Positions 37,237 to 46,838 of a stretch of DNA of 64,000 nt are shown piece by piece. The position numbers and the translations under genes were made by a program. The stretch is taken from positions 2,620,501 to 2,684,500 of the forward strand of contig NZ_CP032311.1 of assembly GCF_004803755.1 (NCBI RefSeq), read 5' to 3'. This DNA comes from Pseudomonas sp. DG56-2. GTDB lineage: Bacteria > Pseudomonadota > Gammaproteobacteria > Pseudomonadales > Pseudomonadaceae. The first letter of the stretch is position 1. The number at the start of each line of letters is the position of its first letter. Under the pieces are notes generated by a model. That model searched no databases. It was not told where the DNA came from and was given only the letters and a program-made list of their open reading frames with translations.

Positions 37237-38030
37237 GGCGTTACTTTCTTGCTTTCAGTACAACCTGGATAGATAGTGCATACGCGACCATCTACCATGC
37301 GAAACGTGCTGAAGTTTTCATGGTTGCCATTACAAAATGCGTGTTGATCTGCAAAGCTTTTACCCATGCAGCGCTTCCAACCACCGGGAACTTTAATCCA
37401 GGTATCTTTCATGTAGGGTAACTCCACATCGGCCATCTGTATGTTCAGTTTTATCGTATTCCCTCTAAGTTGTTCCAGGTTGTACGCCGAAAATGGTCGG
37501 CCGTTTGCTATGTTTCCATGCGCATCTGTTTTTCGGCAGAACAGGATTTTTGTAATGTAACGCTCAGGACCGATGGTGCGAAAAAACCATTGGCACTGCC
37601 CGTAAAACTCATTTAGTGAAGAATTATTGAATTTGTGTTCAAGGTGTTTTGGTAGTTTCGCCGTGACCGAAAATTGGGCGCGGTCAAAGCTGGAGTAGGC
37701 ACGTTTTGCGTTTCTGCTATGTATGCCAATAATCTTTACCTCCGCATGATTCAACATGAGCGCGCATCCGCTCACGGTTCTGAACAGTTGAACCTCGGAG
37801 ATGGGGTTGTATTCTTTGCCTAGACGATTGAAAACCACCTTTGTATTTCTCCCGCCCGGCACGCTGCAGGTTTCTCCGGTGGCAGGCACGTACGCAGCGG
37901 TTAACCTGTAGGTAAAGTCGGGGGGTAGGTCTGCGGTAAAAGTAAAGCTTTTCGCTGGTTCTGATAGCGCCCAAATCAGGGCCAAGGTTATGCAGGCTCC
38001 CAAGCCCAAGGCTTTAGTAAGTGGCCTCAC
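37233..38030 (-). CDS. T6SS immunity protein 3 (first paralogue after the adaptor)
   Basis: About 265 residues from a GTG at 38030, which overlaps the adaptor stop as GTGA, the same spacing as the other overlaps. An upstream ATG at 38051 is an alternative. The N-terminal membrane anchor is GLGACITLALIWALS. The periplasmic domain shares its middle with immunity protein 1 (RLTAAYVPATGETCSVPGG) but has its own C-terminal variants (FADQHAFCNGNHENF). The N-terminus differs from the other two, so it may be the oldest copy. Confidence 0.7.
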   Translation of the reverse strand: MRPLTKALGLGACITLALIWALSEPAKSFTFTADLPPDFTYRLTAAYVPATGETCSVPGGRNTKVVFNRLGKEYNPISEVQLFRTVSGCALMLNHAEVKIIGIHSRNAKRAYSSFDRAQFSVTAKLPKHLEHKFNNSSLNEFYGQCQWFFRTIGPERYITKILFCRKTDAHGNIANGRPFSAYNLEQLRGNTIKLNIQMADVELPYMKDTWIKVPGGWKRCMGKSFADQHAFCNGNHENFSTFRMVDGRVCTIYPGCTESKKVTP

Positions 38031-38875
38031 AGCGGTAATTTCCCTTGCCAATACAGGACTTCCGTTCGCATACGTTCAAAGTGAGCTTGTGGCGCTTCGT
38101 TGGGCTGAGGCTTCCAGGCCGTTGGTAGGGTGAAGTTTTGTGCTTGTAAGCTCTGGATTAACAAGAAATGGATATGTTCAGGGGCGTGCAAGCCCCAGGT
38201 GTGCGCCAAGGCCAGTACTTCGCGCAGCCATGAGTCGAGATCGCGTTGCTTGGCCACCTTGACCAGGGTGTCGGTATGTTCGCGCATCAGGAAGCGGCGG
38301 CAGTTGTCGAACAATATTTGCGCGTAGGTGGTTTCGGGCGTGGGTGTCGCCAACCACGCAGGGGTCACGGGAAGTGGGTGCTCAGCGGGATCGAGGTTAT
38401 CGGTAACTTTCCAGCCATCGGTCTGCCAATAGCATACGCTCGCCATGGGGCCGAGGTATTCGGGGAGCTGTTCCGGTTGCAGGTGTGCCAAGGCGCGACC
38501 CAACACACGGTTATCGTGCATGCGGTAGATCGCCTGGTTTGGACGCTCTCCGGTTACCAGACGATTGCGCCAATGGCGGGTCAGTACGTCAATCGGGATA
38601 TCACCAGCGCTGGCCAGCCAGCCCCAGTGCAGCTGGGGTGTAGCGAGGAGTGCTTGCAACGCGGGATGTTCTGCCGACTCCAGGTGAAAGAGGTAGGGCG
38701 CGACGTTGACCAGCGATTGCGCCGCTGTGGCTACGTAAAAGTTGCGGTACCGGTTGGGCCCGAGCGAATTGATCAGTGCGTTGCGCTCATCAAGGTGACC
38801 CACGGAGTCCAGCACCAGGTACAGGTTCCGTTCGAGGGATGCTTGGGTATCGAGCCATTTTTCAGGCGTGGTCAT
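38027..38875 (-). CDS. DUF4123 adaptor for T6SS effector loading
   Basis: 282 residues from ATG 38875, which overlaps the vgrG stop as ATGA. The N-terminal half has the DUF4123 pattern (LYLVLDSVGHLDERNAL, then HPALQALLATPQLHWGWLAS). Such proteins (TEC/TAP chaperones) load a specific effector onto its VgrG without being secreted. The C-terminal third is helical and ends in EVLYWQGKLPL. Its place between vgrG and the effector set fits that role. Confidence in the family is high, in the partner moderate. Confidence 0.85.
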   Translation of the reverse strand: MTTPEKWLDTQASLERNLYLVLDSVGHLDERNALINSLGPNRYRNFYVATAAQSLVNVAPYLFHLESAEHPALQALLATPQLHWGWLASAGDIPIDVLTRHWRNRLVTGERPNQAIYRMHDNRVLGRALAHLQPEQLPEYLGPMASVCYWQTDGWKVTDNLDPAEHPLPVTPAWLATPTPETTYAQILFDNCRRFLMREHTDTLVKVAKQRDLDSWLREVLALAHTWGLHAPEHIHFLLIQSLQAQNFTLPTAWKPQPNEAPQAHFERMRTEVLYWQGKLPL

Positions 38876-40890
38876 ACGCGATCTCCGATGCTGCACAGGC
38901 CATCGCGACAGGCTTCGCAAAGCGGGCAGTAGTCCGCTGCGTTTTGCTTGGCACTGGTAATGATGGACATGGGGCAGGCAAGGCTGGCGACTGCGTCCTG
39001 GGCGGCCTGTGATGGCGAAAGTGCGACGACTGGAGCCCCACCGAGCTCGATTGCAGTGGTGCTGAAAATTCCTCCGGGCGTTATAACGATATGCTGGCCT
39101 GCAGCTTTCAAGCTGATGCTGACCCCAGCCTCAAGGATCAGTTGGGCGCCAGCCTTGAGATGAGCTTGTTGTCCTGCTTCAATTGCGAGCGTTTGACCGA
39201 TGCGGGTGTGGCTGCTGTTTGCCACCTGCAGGTTGTCGTTGGCCTTGAGCTCGACTTTGCGATCAGCCATGACAGTCTGCTGGTCTTCCGCCTCCAGCAC
39301 CGCAATACTGTTGCCCTTGATGGTTTCCAGGCGCTGGTTGCCGACCTCCAGGCGACTGTCGTTCTCGATCTTTTGTTCCAGGTCGCGCTGGGCGCGCAGG
39401 TAGATCAGCTCTGTGCCACTACGGTCTTCGATCGATAATTCGTTGTAGCCACCACTGTGCGGTGAGCTTTGGCTGCGCAGCACGGTCCTGGTTTTGTTGG
39501 CAGGTAAGGGGTAGGGCACGGCCTTCGCCTTGTTGGCCACACAGCCGGTAATCAGTGGGTGATCGGGGTTGCCCTCCAGGTAGGTGACCACCACTTCCAT
39601 GCCGATGCGTGGAAGGACCACCGCACCAAAGCCCGCGCCGGCCCACGCGGAGGATACGCGCAACCAGCAACTGCTCTGGTCGCTGTTCAGCTCGGTGCGG
39701 TCCCAATGGAACTCGACGTGGACCCGGCCGTATTCATCGCAATGGATTTCTTCTCCAGGCGGTCCTGTAACCCGAGCAGTCTGGCTAACCAGAACCGATG
39801 GGCGCTCGACAAGCGCAGGTCGATAGAACACGTCCCAGGGAATCGCCCTGAAGCGGTTGCGGTAGCCCTGGTTGAATCCGTCCTGGGCTTGGCTGTCGTG
39901 GCTAGCCGACTCTTCCAGCACCTGCGGCTGTTTGCCCTGATGGGTCACGCTGAGCAGCAGCCACAACGCGTTGCAGCGCGCGCGCGGGTGTTCGCTCAAG
40001 GTGAAGAAGTGACCACTGCGCAGTGCTGGCTGATCACTTTCGCCTTCGCTCAGTTGGGCGTCGTGGCGATGCTGTTCCAGGGCTTGACGGGCAAGTTGTT
40101 GGCCGCGTGCTTCGGTGTCACGCTGCTGCGGGTAGCGATAGTCTTCAAGGGTGGGGCTCGACCCGCTGCGCCAGCGGCTTTCCAGCAAGCGGCTTGGCCG
40201 TTGCAGGTCGTAATCGCGGCGGCTGACGCTGCCGGTTCGGGTGCTCAAACGCTGGGAAAACTGGTGAACCACCGGATGCTCGGCGACCATGCCGCTGCCT
40301 TGCAGATAGGGCGTGGTTCCCAGGCGCGGGAAATAGGTCTGATCAGCGCTGAACACCAGCTTGTGGCCATCGATGCTGTGCTGGTAGTGCCAGGCAATGC
40401 CTTCTTCGCTGCATAGCCGCTGGATGAAACCAAAGTCGCTTTCGAAATACTGCGTGCAATATTCGCGCTTGGGGCAGGTGCTGACATGCATGCTGAACGC
40501 GTCGGCAAGAATGCCATGGCCCTTGAGCACTTCGGCAACAATCTCAGGCACGCTCAGCGCCTGGAAAATCCGCTGGTTGTGGCTGAACTGCAGATAGTGC
40601 AGGGCGGGCACCAGGGTCAGTTGGTAATGGGTCAGGCGCTTGCCGACTTCGCCGACCTGGACCTCTTCGATCAGTCCATGCAGCCCTTCGCCGTTGAGGT
40701 CAAAGCGCAAAAAGGCCGGCTGCCCGAGCAGGCGCTCGAGATCGAAATTGGCATGCTCGCTGACCAGTTCGATGCGAATCGCGTACAAGCTGCTGATGGC
40801 TTCGGTGCCCTCGAATGCCCGCACCTTGAAGTCGTTGCGAACAGAGGGAATGAGCAGTTCAAACTGCGCGGTGTTGGCCGAGGCGAACAT
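38872..40890 (-). CDS. vgrG: VgrG spike protein of a type VI secretion system
   Basis: 672 residues. Order: gp27/VgrG N-terminal domain (1-390, with YCTQYFESDFGFIQRLCSEEG), the gp5 OB-fold (about 395-475, HVEFHWDR, GMEVVVTYLEGNPD), and a repetitive DUF2345-like beta stalk (480-630). The last about 40 residues form a tail with several cysteines (ACPMS, CPLCEACRDGLC). No extra enzymatic domain. As the orphan first gene of the island it should dock the lipase via the adaptor. No hcp or sheath genes are in the window. Confidence 0.93.
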   Translation of the reverse strand: MFASANTAQFELLIPSVRNDFKVRAFEGTEAISSLYAIRIELVSEHANFDLERLLGQPAFLRFDLNGEGLHGLIEEVQVGEVGKRLTHYQLTLVPALHYLQFSHNQRIFQALSVPEIVAEVLKGHGILADAFSMHVSTCPKREYCTQYFESDFGFIQRLCSEEGIAWHYQHSIDGHKLVFSADQTYFPRLGTTPYLQGSGMVAEHPVVHQFSQRLSTRTGSVSRRDYDLQRPSRLLESRWRSGSSPTLEDYRYPQQRDTEARGQQLARQALEQHRHDAQLSEGESDQPALRSGHFFTLSEHPRARCNALWLLLSVTHQGKQPQVLEESASHDSQAQDGFNQGYRNRFRAIPWDVFYRPALVERPSVLVSQTARVTGPPGEEIHCDEYGRVHVEFHWDRTELNSDQSSCWLRVSSAWAGAGFGAVVLPRIGMEVVVTYLEGNPDHPLITGCVANKAKAVPYPLPANKTRTVLRSQSSPHSGGYNELSIEDRSGTELIYLRAQRDLEQKIENDSRLEVGNQRLETIKGNSIAVLEAEDQQTVMADRKVELKANDNLQVANSSHTRIGQTLAIEAGQQAHLKAGAQLILEAGVSISLKAAGQHIVITPGGIFSTTAIELGGAPVVALSPSQAAQDAVASLACPMSIITSAKQNAADYCPLCEACRDGLCSIGDRV

Positions 40891-41084
40891 AGGCTAGTCC
40901 TTAAGCGGGGCGTGCAGGTCATCGACGCCCACCCTGGGAAGCGCCATACCCGCAGCACCCTAATAAGGACTGCAATAAAATGATGTAGGACCGCTCCTAA
41001 AGCCAGATCAGAAGTTTCAATTTCTCCATGAACTGGCTGAAAACCAGCACCGAAAACCGACGTAAACGCGCCCCAGAGGCAACT

Positions 41085-41525
41085 TCAAGCCTGCTCGGTT
41101 TTTTCCAATGGCGGGTCGAAGGCAACGAACAGCTGGTCGGCGCTGATTGCACCGAGGTCCAGCCGCATGTTGGCTTCGAGCATGGCAAACAGGCGGGTGA
41201 ACACCTCGAACACCTTGCAGTGGTCTTCCATGCCGGAGAATGGGTTGTCGATTTTCTCGGCGATCAACGAGCTTTCCTGCACGGCGTCATACACCTCGCG
41301 CAGGGTGATTTCGCTCGCCGGACGCGCCAGGGTCAAGCCGCCGTGCGCGCCGCGCCAGGATCTGAGGATGTTGGCCTTGACCATCAGCGAGACCAGGCTG
41401 CGCACGCGGGTAGGGTGAGTCTTGACCCATTTGGCAATGGTCTCGGTACGCAGTTTCTGCGGGGCGTTGGCGGCCACGAACGACAGAATGTACGAGGCGG
41501 TTATCAAGCGGGTCGACTGGCTCAT
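41085..41525 (-). CDS. Rrf2-family transcriptional regulator
   Basis: 146 residues from ATG 41525 (MSQSTRLITASYIL). The frame runs upstream to 41753, which would overlap the promoter region. A winged helix is followed by the Rrf2 dimerisation helix. GAHGGLTLARPASEITLREVYDAV is the family signature, written here in part as GAHGGLTLARP. Only one cysteine (DHCKVF) is present, whereas IscR/NsrR use three, so an iron-sulfur cluster is unlikely and a cysteine redox switch or other ligand possible. Divergent from an ABC transporter operon, its likely target. Confidence 0.82.
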   Translation of the reverse strand: MSQSTRLITASYILSFVAANAPQKLRTETIAKWVKTHPTRVRSLVSLMVKANILRSWRGAHGGLTLARPASEITLREVYDAVQESSLIAEKIDNPFSGMEDHCKVFEVFTRLFAMLEANMRLDLGAISADQLFVAFDPPLEKTEQA

Positions 41526-41643
41526 GGCTTGCTCAATCCTGTGAAAGTGTTCACTCAAACTCAGTAGCAACGGGGTGTAGCTGGCCGCATTAGGCCCCTG
41601 CAAAAAGGTGCTTGGCAACCGTGTGCTGATGAGTCTAATGTAA

Positions 41644-41658
41644 TTGTCACGATGACAA
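41644..41658. promoter_or_regulatory. candidate operator for the Rrf2 regulator
   Basis: Perfect dyad TTGTCA-CGA-TGACAA, 76 bases before the transporter operon start and 119 bases from the regulator start. An AT-rich segment ACAAATATTTG follows. Its position between two divergent genes and its perfect symmetry make it the best regulator-site candidate. Confidence 0.5.
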
Positions 41659-41733
41659 ATACAAATATTTGCAGCATCGATGCGTGCGAGGTCGGCAAAA
41701 TCCTTTTCTCTGCGGTTCAACAGGGGCAATGCC

Positions 41734-43335
41734 ATGAGCGATAACAACAACAAAATTACTCAAGCGATGCACGACAGCGGCTTGCCGCGTCGCGATTTTC
41801 TGAAATACAGCGCCGCTGCGGCGGCCGTGGCCGGGGCGTTTTCCCTGGGGTTGCCGATGCAAGGCTGGGCCGAGGAGGCCACACCCAAGGCCGGTGGTGT
41901 ACTGCGCATGGGCTTGGCCGGTGGCAGCACCACCGATTCGCGCGATCCCGGCACCTGGAGCGATACCTTCACCTTTGTCGGTTTTTCTGCGGTGTACAAC
42001 ACCCTCAGTGAAATCGACGTGGACGGTAGCGTCATTCCTGAGCTGGCCGAGCGCTGGGCGTTGAGTCCCGACGCGCGGATCTGGACGTTCACCCTGCGCA
42101 AGGGCGTTACCTTTCACAACGGCAAAACCCTCGATGCCGATGACGTGGTGGCTTCTATCCAGCATCACTTGGGCGACACATCTACCTCGGCGGCCAAGAC
42201 CGTGCTGGGTGACGTCGCCCAGGTGCGTGCCGAAGGTACCGATACTGTGGTGTTCGAATTGCATTCGGGCAACGTCGACTTTGCCTATGTGGTTGCCGAC
42301 TATCACTTGGCGATCATGCCGGCCAAGGACGGTGTGGTTGACTGGCAGTCTGGCGTTGGAACCGGCGGCTATCGTCTCAAGGGCTTCGAGCCCGGTGTGC
42401 GCATGGACCTGGAGCGCAGCCCGGATTACTGGAAAGCAGGCAGGGCGCATTTCGCCAGTGCCGAACTGCTGGCCATTGCCGACGGCGCTGCGCGGGTCAA
42501 CGCGCTGGTTACCGGCCAGGTCGACGTGATCAACAAGGTCGACCTGAAGACCGTGGCCCTGCTCAAGCGCAACCCGAACCTGGCCATCGAGGAAACCAAA
42601 GGCGCCCAGCACTACACCTTTCCGATGCTCACCGACAGTGCGCAGTTTCAGGACAACAACGTTCGCCTTGCGCTCAAGCATGCGATCAACCGTGAAACCT
42701 TGCTGGCCTCGGTGCTCTATGGTTATGGCCAGATCGGCAACGATCACCCGATCCAGCCCGGCAGTCGTTTTATCAATACTGCCCTGGAACAGCGCAGCTA
42801 TGACCCGGACAAGGCGCGTTTCTACCTGCGTCAGGCGGGGCTCGACTCGCTCAAGGTACGCCTGCAGGCCTCCGATGCCGCTTATACCGGCGCAGTAGAC
42901 GCTTCAGTGTTGTTCAAGGAACAGGCACGCCAGGCCGGTATCGACATCGATGTCGTGCGCGAACCGGCTGACGGTTTTTTCACCAACGTCTGGATGAAGC
43001 AACCGTTCACTACCTCATTCTTCTACAGCAGCCTGACCGCCGACCGCATGTTCAGCATCGGCTACGCCAAAGGCGCGGCGTGGAACGAGACACACTGGGA
43101 CAACCCGCGTTTCAACCAACTGCTCAATGCCGCCCGTGGCGAGATGAACGCGCCACTGCGCCAGGAAATGTACAACGAAATGCAGGCACTGTGCCGCGAT
43201 GACGGCGGCGCCATCGTGCCGCTGTTCGCAAGCTCAGTGGCGGCACGCTCCAAGCGTGTGGCCCATGGCGGGCTTACTGCGCCCTATGGCGAGCTCGATG
43301 GCCTGCGCTTGATCGAGCGTTGGTGGCAGGCCTGA
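41734..43335 (+). CDS. dipeptide-type ABC transporter substrate-binding protein (Tat-exported)
   Basis: 533 residues from ATG 41734, preceded by AGGGGC. A twin-arginine signal (LPRRDFLKYSAAAAAVAGAF, residues 15-34) directs folded export. The rest is the family-5 extracellular solute-binding fold with TFTLRKGVTFHNGKTLDADDV, abbreviated as RKGVTFHNGK. Family members bind peptides, opines, nickel chelates or sugars. The ligand is not predictable here. It is the first gene of a five-gene operon; the following permease starts 52 bases later. Confidence 0.88.
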   Translation: MSDNNNKITQAMHDSGLPRRDFLKYSAAAAAVAGAFSLGLPMQGWAEEATPKAGGVLRMGLAGGSTTDSRDPGTWSDTFTFVGFSAVYNTLSEIDVDGSVIPELAERWALSPDARIWTFTLRKGVTFHNGKTLDADDVVASIQHHLGDTSTSAAKTVLGDVAQVRAEGTDTVVFELHSGNVDFAYVVADYHLAIMPAKDGVVDWQSGVGTGGYRLKGFEPGVRMDLERSPDYWKAGRAHFASAELLAIADGAARVNALVTGQVDVINKVDLKTVALLKRNPNLAIEETKGAQHYTFPMLTDSAQFQDNNVRLALKHAINRETLLASVLYGYGQIGNDHPIQPGSRFINTALEQRSYDPDKARFYLRQAGLDSLKVRLQASDAAYTGAVDASVLFKEQARQAGIDIDVVREPADGFFTNVWMKQPFTTSFFYSSLTADRMFSIGYAKGAAWNETHWDNPRFNQLLNAARGEMNAPLRQEMYNEMQALCRDDGGAIVPLFASSVAARSKRVAHGGLTAPYGELDGLRLIERWWQA

Positions 43336-43386
43336 GTTCGGGCCCGAGCCATCACCTTTCGTTGTGCCTGTTGGAGGAGCTGTTCG

Positions 43387-44346
43387 GTGAATAGTCTTTA
43401 TAAACTGCTTGTGCAGCGCCTGGCCCTGGGGTTGTTGTCGCTGTTTGCGGTATCGGTAATCATCTTTCTCGCTGTGGGGATGCTGCCCGGCGATGTCGCC
43501 CAGGCCATGCTTGGCCAGGCCGCGACGCCAGAAACCGTGGCAGCGCTGCGCGCACAACTGGGCATGGATGTACCGGCGTTGACCCGCTTCGGCCATTGGG
43601 CCTGGCAATTGCTGCAGGGCGATCTGGGCGTGTCGCTTGCCAACCAGCGGCCGATTGCCGATCTGATCGGTGCGCGCCTGGCCAATACCTTCAGCCTCGC
43701 CGCGCTTGCCGCTTTGATTTCGGTGCCGCTGGCGTTGCTGCTGGGGATGCTTGCCGCGTTGTATCGCAACAGCTGGTTTGATCGGCTGCTCAATACCAGT
43801 GCCTTGAGTGCGGTGTCGTTTCCGGAATTCTTCGTTGCCTACATCCTGATCCTGGTCTTTGCAGTCAAGCTCAACTGGTTGCCGAGCATCTCCAATTTGA
43901 GTCCAGGGGCGAGCTTCGCCGAGGTCCTGGAACGCTCGCTACTGCCGGTGCTGACCCTGAGCCTGGTGGTGGTCGCGCAGATGATGCGCATGACCCGTGC
44001 GGCACTCATCAACCTGTTGGCCAGCCCGTACATCGAGATGGCCCGGCTCAAGGGCATCAGCCCGGCACGCATCATCTTCTACCACGCCTTGCCCAACGCC
44101 CTGGCACCGATCATCAACGTCGTCGCCCTGAACCTTGCTTACCTGGTGGTTGGCGTGGTGGTGGTCGAAGTGGTGTTCGTTTACCCAGGCCTGGGCCAGT
44201 TGCTGGTCGATTCGGTGGCCAAGCGCGATATTCCGGTGGTGCAGGCCTGCAGCCTGATCTTTGCCGCCACCTACATCTTGCTCAATACCACGGCCGATGT
44301 GCTGTCGATTGCCAGCAATCCACGCCTGATGCATCCGAAGGGGTAA
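43387..44346 (+). CDS. ABC transporter permease (DppB-like)
   Basis: 319 residues, starting with GTG 43387 after a GGAGGAG ribosome site. Six membrane segments and the BPD-type EAA loop (YIEMARLKGISPARIIFYHALPNA, of which MARLKGISPARI) that contacts the ATPase. It forms the inner-membrane channel with the next gene. Family DppB/OppB. Confidence 0.9.
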   Translation: MNSLYKLLVQRLALGLLSLFAVSVIIFLAVGMLPGDVAQAMLGQAATPETVAALRAQLGMDVPALTRFGHWAWQLLQGDLGVSLANQRPIADLIGARLANTFSLAALAALISVPLALLLGMLAALYRNSWFDRLLNTSALSAVSFPEFFVAYILILVFAVKLNWLPSISNLSPGASFAEVLERSLLPVLTLSLVVVAQMMRMTRAALINLLASPYIEMARLKGISPARIIFYHALPNALAPIINVVALNLAYLVVGVVVVEVVFVYPGLGQLLVDSVAKRDIPVVQACSLIFAATYILLNTTADVLSIASNPRLMHPKG

Positions 44347-44349
44347 CGC

Positions 44350-45177
44350 ATGAGCATGATCAAACAACTGTCGCGTGCGCCCTTGAGCGCCAAGTTCGGC
44401 CTGCTGGTGATTGTCGTGTATGTGCTGGTGGCCGTGTTTGCCCCGGTACTGGCGCCCTATGGCGAAACCCAAGTGGTGGGCGAGGGCTTTGCGCCTTGGG
44501 GCGGTGAATTCCTGCTGGGCACCGATAACCTCGGGCGAGATATGTTCAGCCGCCTGGTCTACGGCGCACGCAATACCTTGGGCATCGCCTTTCTGACCAC
44601 GGTGCTGGCTTTTGCTCTCGGTGGCTTTTGCGGCCTGGTGGCCGCGATCAAAGGCGGCTGGATCGATCAGGGCCTGTCGCGGGTGGTGGATATTCTGATG
44701 GCCATCCCGCAACTGATTTTTGCCTTGCTGATTCTCAGTGTGGTGGGCACCACGGCCACCTCGCTGGTTCTGGTGATTGCGCTGCTCGATGCCACCCGCG
44801 TGTTTCGCCTTTCGCGGGCGGTGGCCATGAACGTGGTGGTACAGGACTTTGTCGAGGCCGCACGCCTGCGGGGTGAAGGGCTGTGGTGGCTGGTGAGCCG
44901 CGAGGTGCTGCCCAATGCTGCAGCGCCGCTGATTGCCGAGTTCGGCCTGCGTTTTTGCTTTGTGTTTTTGTTCATCAGTGCGCTGTCGTTCCTGGGCCTG
45001 GGCATTCAGCCGCCAACGGCCGACTGGGGCAGCATGGTGCGTGACAACGCGGTGTTGATCACCTTTGGGGACATTAGCCCGCTGTTGCCAGCGCTGGCGG
45101 TGGCGTTGATCACAGTCAGCGTCAACTTTGTCGTGGATTGGGTCCTGCACGCATCCAGCGGCCTCAAGGAGTGCTGA
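44350..45177 (+). CDS. ABC transporter permease (DppC-like)
   Basis: 275 residues with N-terminal OppC-type segment and six membrane helices; the EAA loop is FVEAARLRGEGLWWLVSREVL (in part EAARLRGEGLWWL). It carries the LGTDNLGRDMFSRLVYGAR motif of DppC/OppC proteins, here GTDNLGRDMFSRL. It starts 3 bases after the preceding stop. Confidence 0.9.
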   Translation: MSMIKQLSRAPLSAKFGLLVIVVYVLVAVFAPVLAPYGETQVVGEGFAPWGGEFLLGTDNLGRDMFSRLVYGARNTLGIAFLTTVLAFALGGFCGLVAAIKGGWIDQGLSRVVDILMAIPQLIFALLILSVVGTTATSLVLVIALLDATRVFRLSRAVAMNVVVQDFVEAARLRGEGLWWLVSREVLPNAAAPLIAEFGLRFCFVFLFISALSFLGLGIQPPTADWGSMVRDNAVLITFGDISPLLPALAVALITVSVNFVVDWVLHASSGLKEC

Positions 45178-45179
45178 AA

Positions 45180-46826
45180 ATGACTGGCATTACGAACCAA
45201 GCGCCGTTGCTGGAAATCCGCGATCTGCGTATCGAGGGTCACTACGAAGATGCCTGGCATCCGTTGATCAAGGGCATCGACCTGACCCTGCAACGGGGTG
45301 AGGTATTGGGCCTGATCGGCGAGTCGGGGGCGGGCAAGTCGACCCTGGGCCTGGCCGCGATGGGGTATGTGCGTGACGGCTGCCGGATCACGGGCGGCTC
45401 GGTACGTTTCGATGGTATGGAGTTAGTCGGCGCCCGTGCCGAAACCTTGCGTGGGCTGCGCGGTCTGCGCATCGCCTACGTCGCGCAAAGCGCTGCTGCC
45501 TCATTCAACCCGGCCCATCGCCTGATTGACCAGCATGTCGAGAGCGCAGTGAAAAATGGCGGAATAAGCCGCACCCAGGCCGAGGCCGAAGCGGTGCAGC
45601 TGTACCGGGTGTTGGGGCTGCCTAACCCCGAGCAGATCGGCCAGCGCTACCCGCATCAGGTGTCTGGCGGTCAGTTACAGCGGGTGATGACCGCCATGGC
45701 CATGGCCTGCCACCCCGATCTGATTGTATTTGATGAGCCCACCACGGCACTCGACGTCACCACCCAGATTGAAGTGCTGGCGGCGATTCGAGATGCGGTC
45801 AAGACCTACGGCAGTGCTGCGCTGTACATCAGTCATGATCTGGCCGTTGTCGCGCAGATGGCCGACCGCATCATGGTGCTGCGCCACGGCAAACTGGTCG
45901 AAGAAGCCGACACCCGCAGCATGCTCGACGCACCCACGCAGGAATACACCAAGTCGTTGTGGGCGGTACGCAGCTTCCACACCGAGCCAAAACCAAGCCC
46001 CGCGCAGGGCGAGCCCTTGCTTGAGGTTCGCCAGGCCTGTGCCAGTTACGGCCAACAGCCGGTGCTGCATGATGTGTCATTGAAACTGCACCGGGGCCAG
46101 ACGCTGGCGGTGATCGGCGAGTCGGGCAGCGGCAAAAGCTCAACGGCCCGCTTGATCACTGGCCTGTTGCCGCCCAGCGCTGGACAGGTGTTGTACGCAG
46201 GCCAGGCATTGCCGGCTGACTTTCGTCAACGGAGCAAGGAGCAATTGCGCCGCGTGCAGATGATCTATCAGATTCCCGACACCGCGCTCAATCCGCGCCA
46301 GCGCATCGTCGACATCATCGGCCGGCCACTGACGTTCTACCTGGGACTCAAGGGCCAGGCCATGCGCAAGCGGGTCGCCGAGTTGCTGGAGATGATCGAA
46401 CTTGACCCGGCGCTGTACATGGAGCGGCAGCCGCGAGAGCTGTCTGGCGGACAAAAGCAGCGAATTTGCATTGCCCGGGCGCTGGCTGCCGAGCCTGAGC
46501 TGATCATTTGCGATGAAGTGACCTCGGCCCTGGATCAGTTGGTCGCCGAGGGCGTGTTGAAGTTGCTCAACCGTATCCAGCAGCAGTTGGGCGTTGCGTA
46601 TCTGTTCATAACCCACGATGTTGCCACGGTGCGTGCCATCGCCGATGAAGTGCTGGTCATGCAGCGCGGACGGGTGGTCGATCATGGCAGCCGCGAACAC
46701 ATCTTTACTCCACCTCATCAGGACTACACCGGCCTGCTGTTCTCTTCCGAGCCAGAAATGGATCCGGACTGGTTGGACCGACTGTTGGCTTCACGTGCAG
46801 CACCTTCTACCGTGCAACCTGCTTAA
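45180..46826 (+). CDS. ABC transporter ATPase, fused DppD-DppF type
   Basis: 548 residues from ATG 45180, two bases after the preceding stop. Two ATPase domains lie in one chain: GESGAGKST and VSGGQLQRV in the first (about 1-260), GESGSGKSS and LSGGQKQRI in the second (about 285-530). Both have Walker B DEPTT or DEVTS. The fused arrangement is like YejF or GsiA. It powers the transporter encoded upstream. Confidence 0.92.
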   Translation: MTGITNQAPLLEIRDLRIEGHYEDAWHPLIKGIDLTLQRGEVLGLIGESGAGKSTLGLAAMGYVRDGCRITGGSVRFDGMELVGARAETLRGLRGLRIAYVAQSAAASFNPAHRLIDQHVESAVKNGGISRTQAEAEAVQLYRVLGLPNPEQIGQRYPHQVSGGQLQRVMTAMAMACHPDLIVFDEPTTALDVTTQIEVLAAIRDAVKTYGSAALYISHDLAVVAQMADRIMVLRHGKLVEEADTRSMLDAPTQEYTKSLWAVRSFHTEPKPSPAQGEPLLEVRQACASYGQQPVLHDVSLKLHRGQTLAVIGESGSGKSSTARLITGLLPPSAGQVLYAGQALPADFRQRSKEQLRRVQMIYQIPDTALNPRQRIVDIIGRPLTFYLGLKGQAMRKRVAELLEMIELDPALYMERQPRELSGGQKQRICIARALAAEPELIICDEVTSALDQLVAEGVLKLLNRIQQQLGVAYLFITHDVATVRAIADEVLVMQRGRVVDHGSREHIFTPPHQDYTGLLFSSEPEMDPDWLDRLLASRAAPSTVQPA

Positions 46827-46838
46827 AGGAATGTTTTC

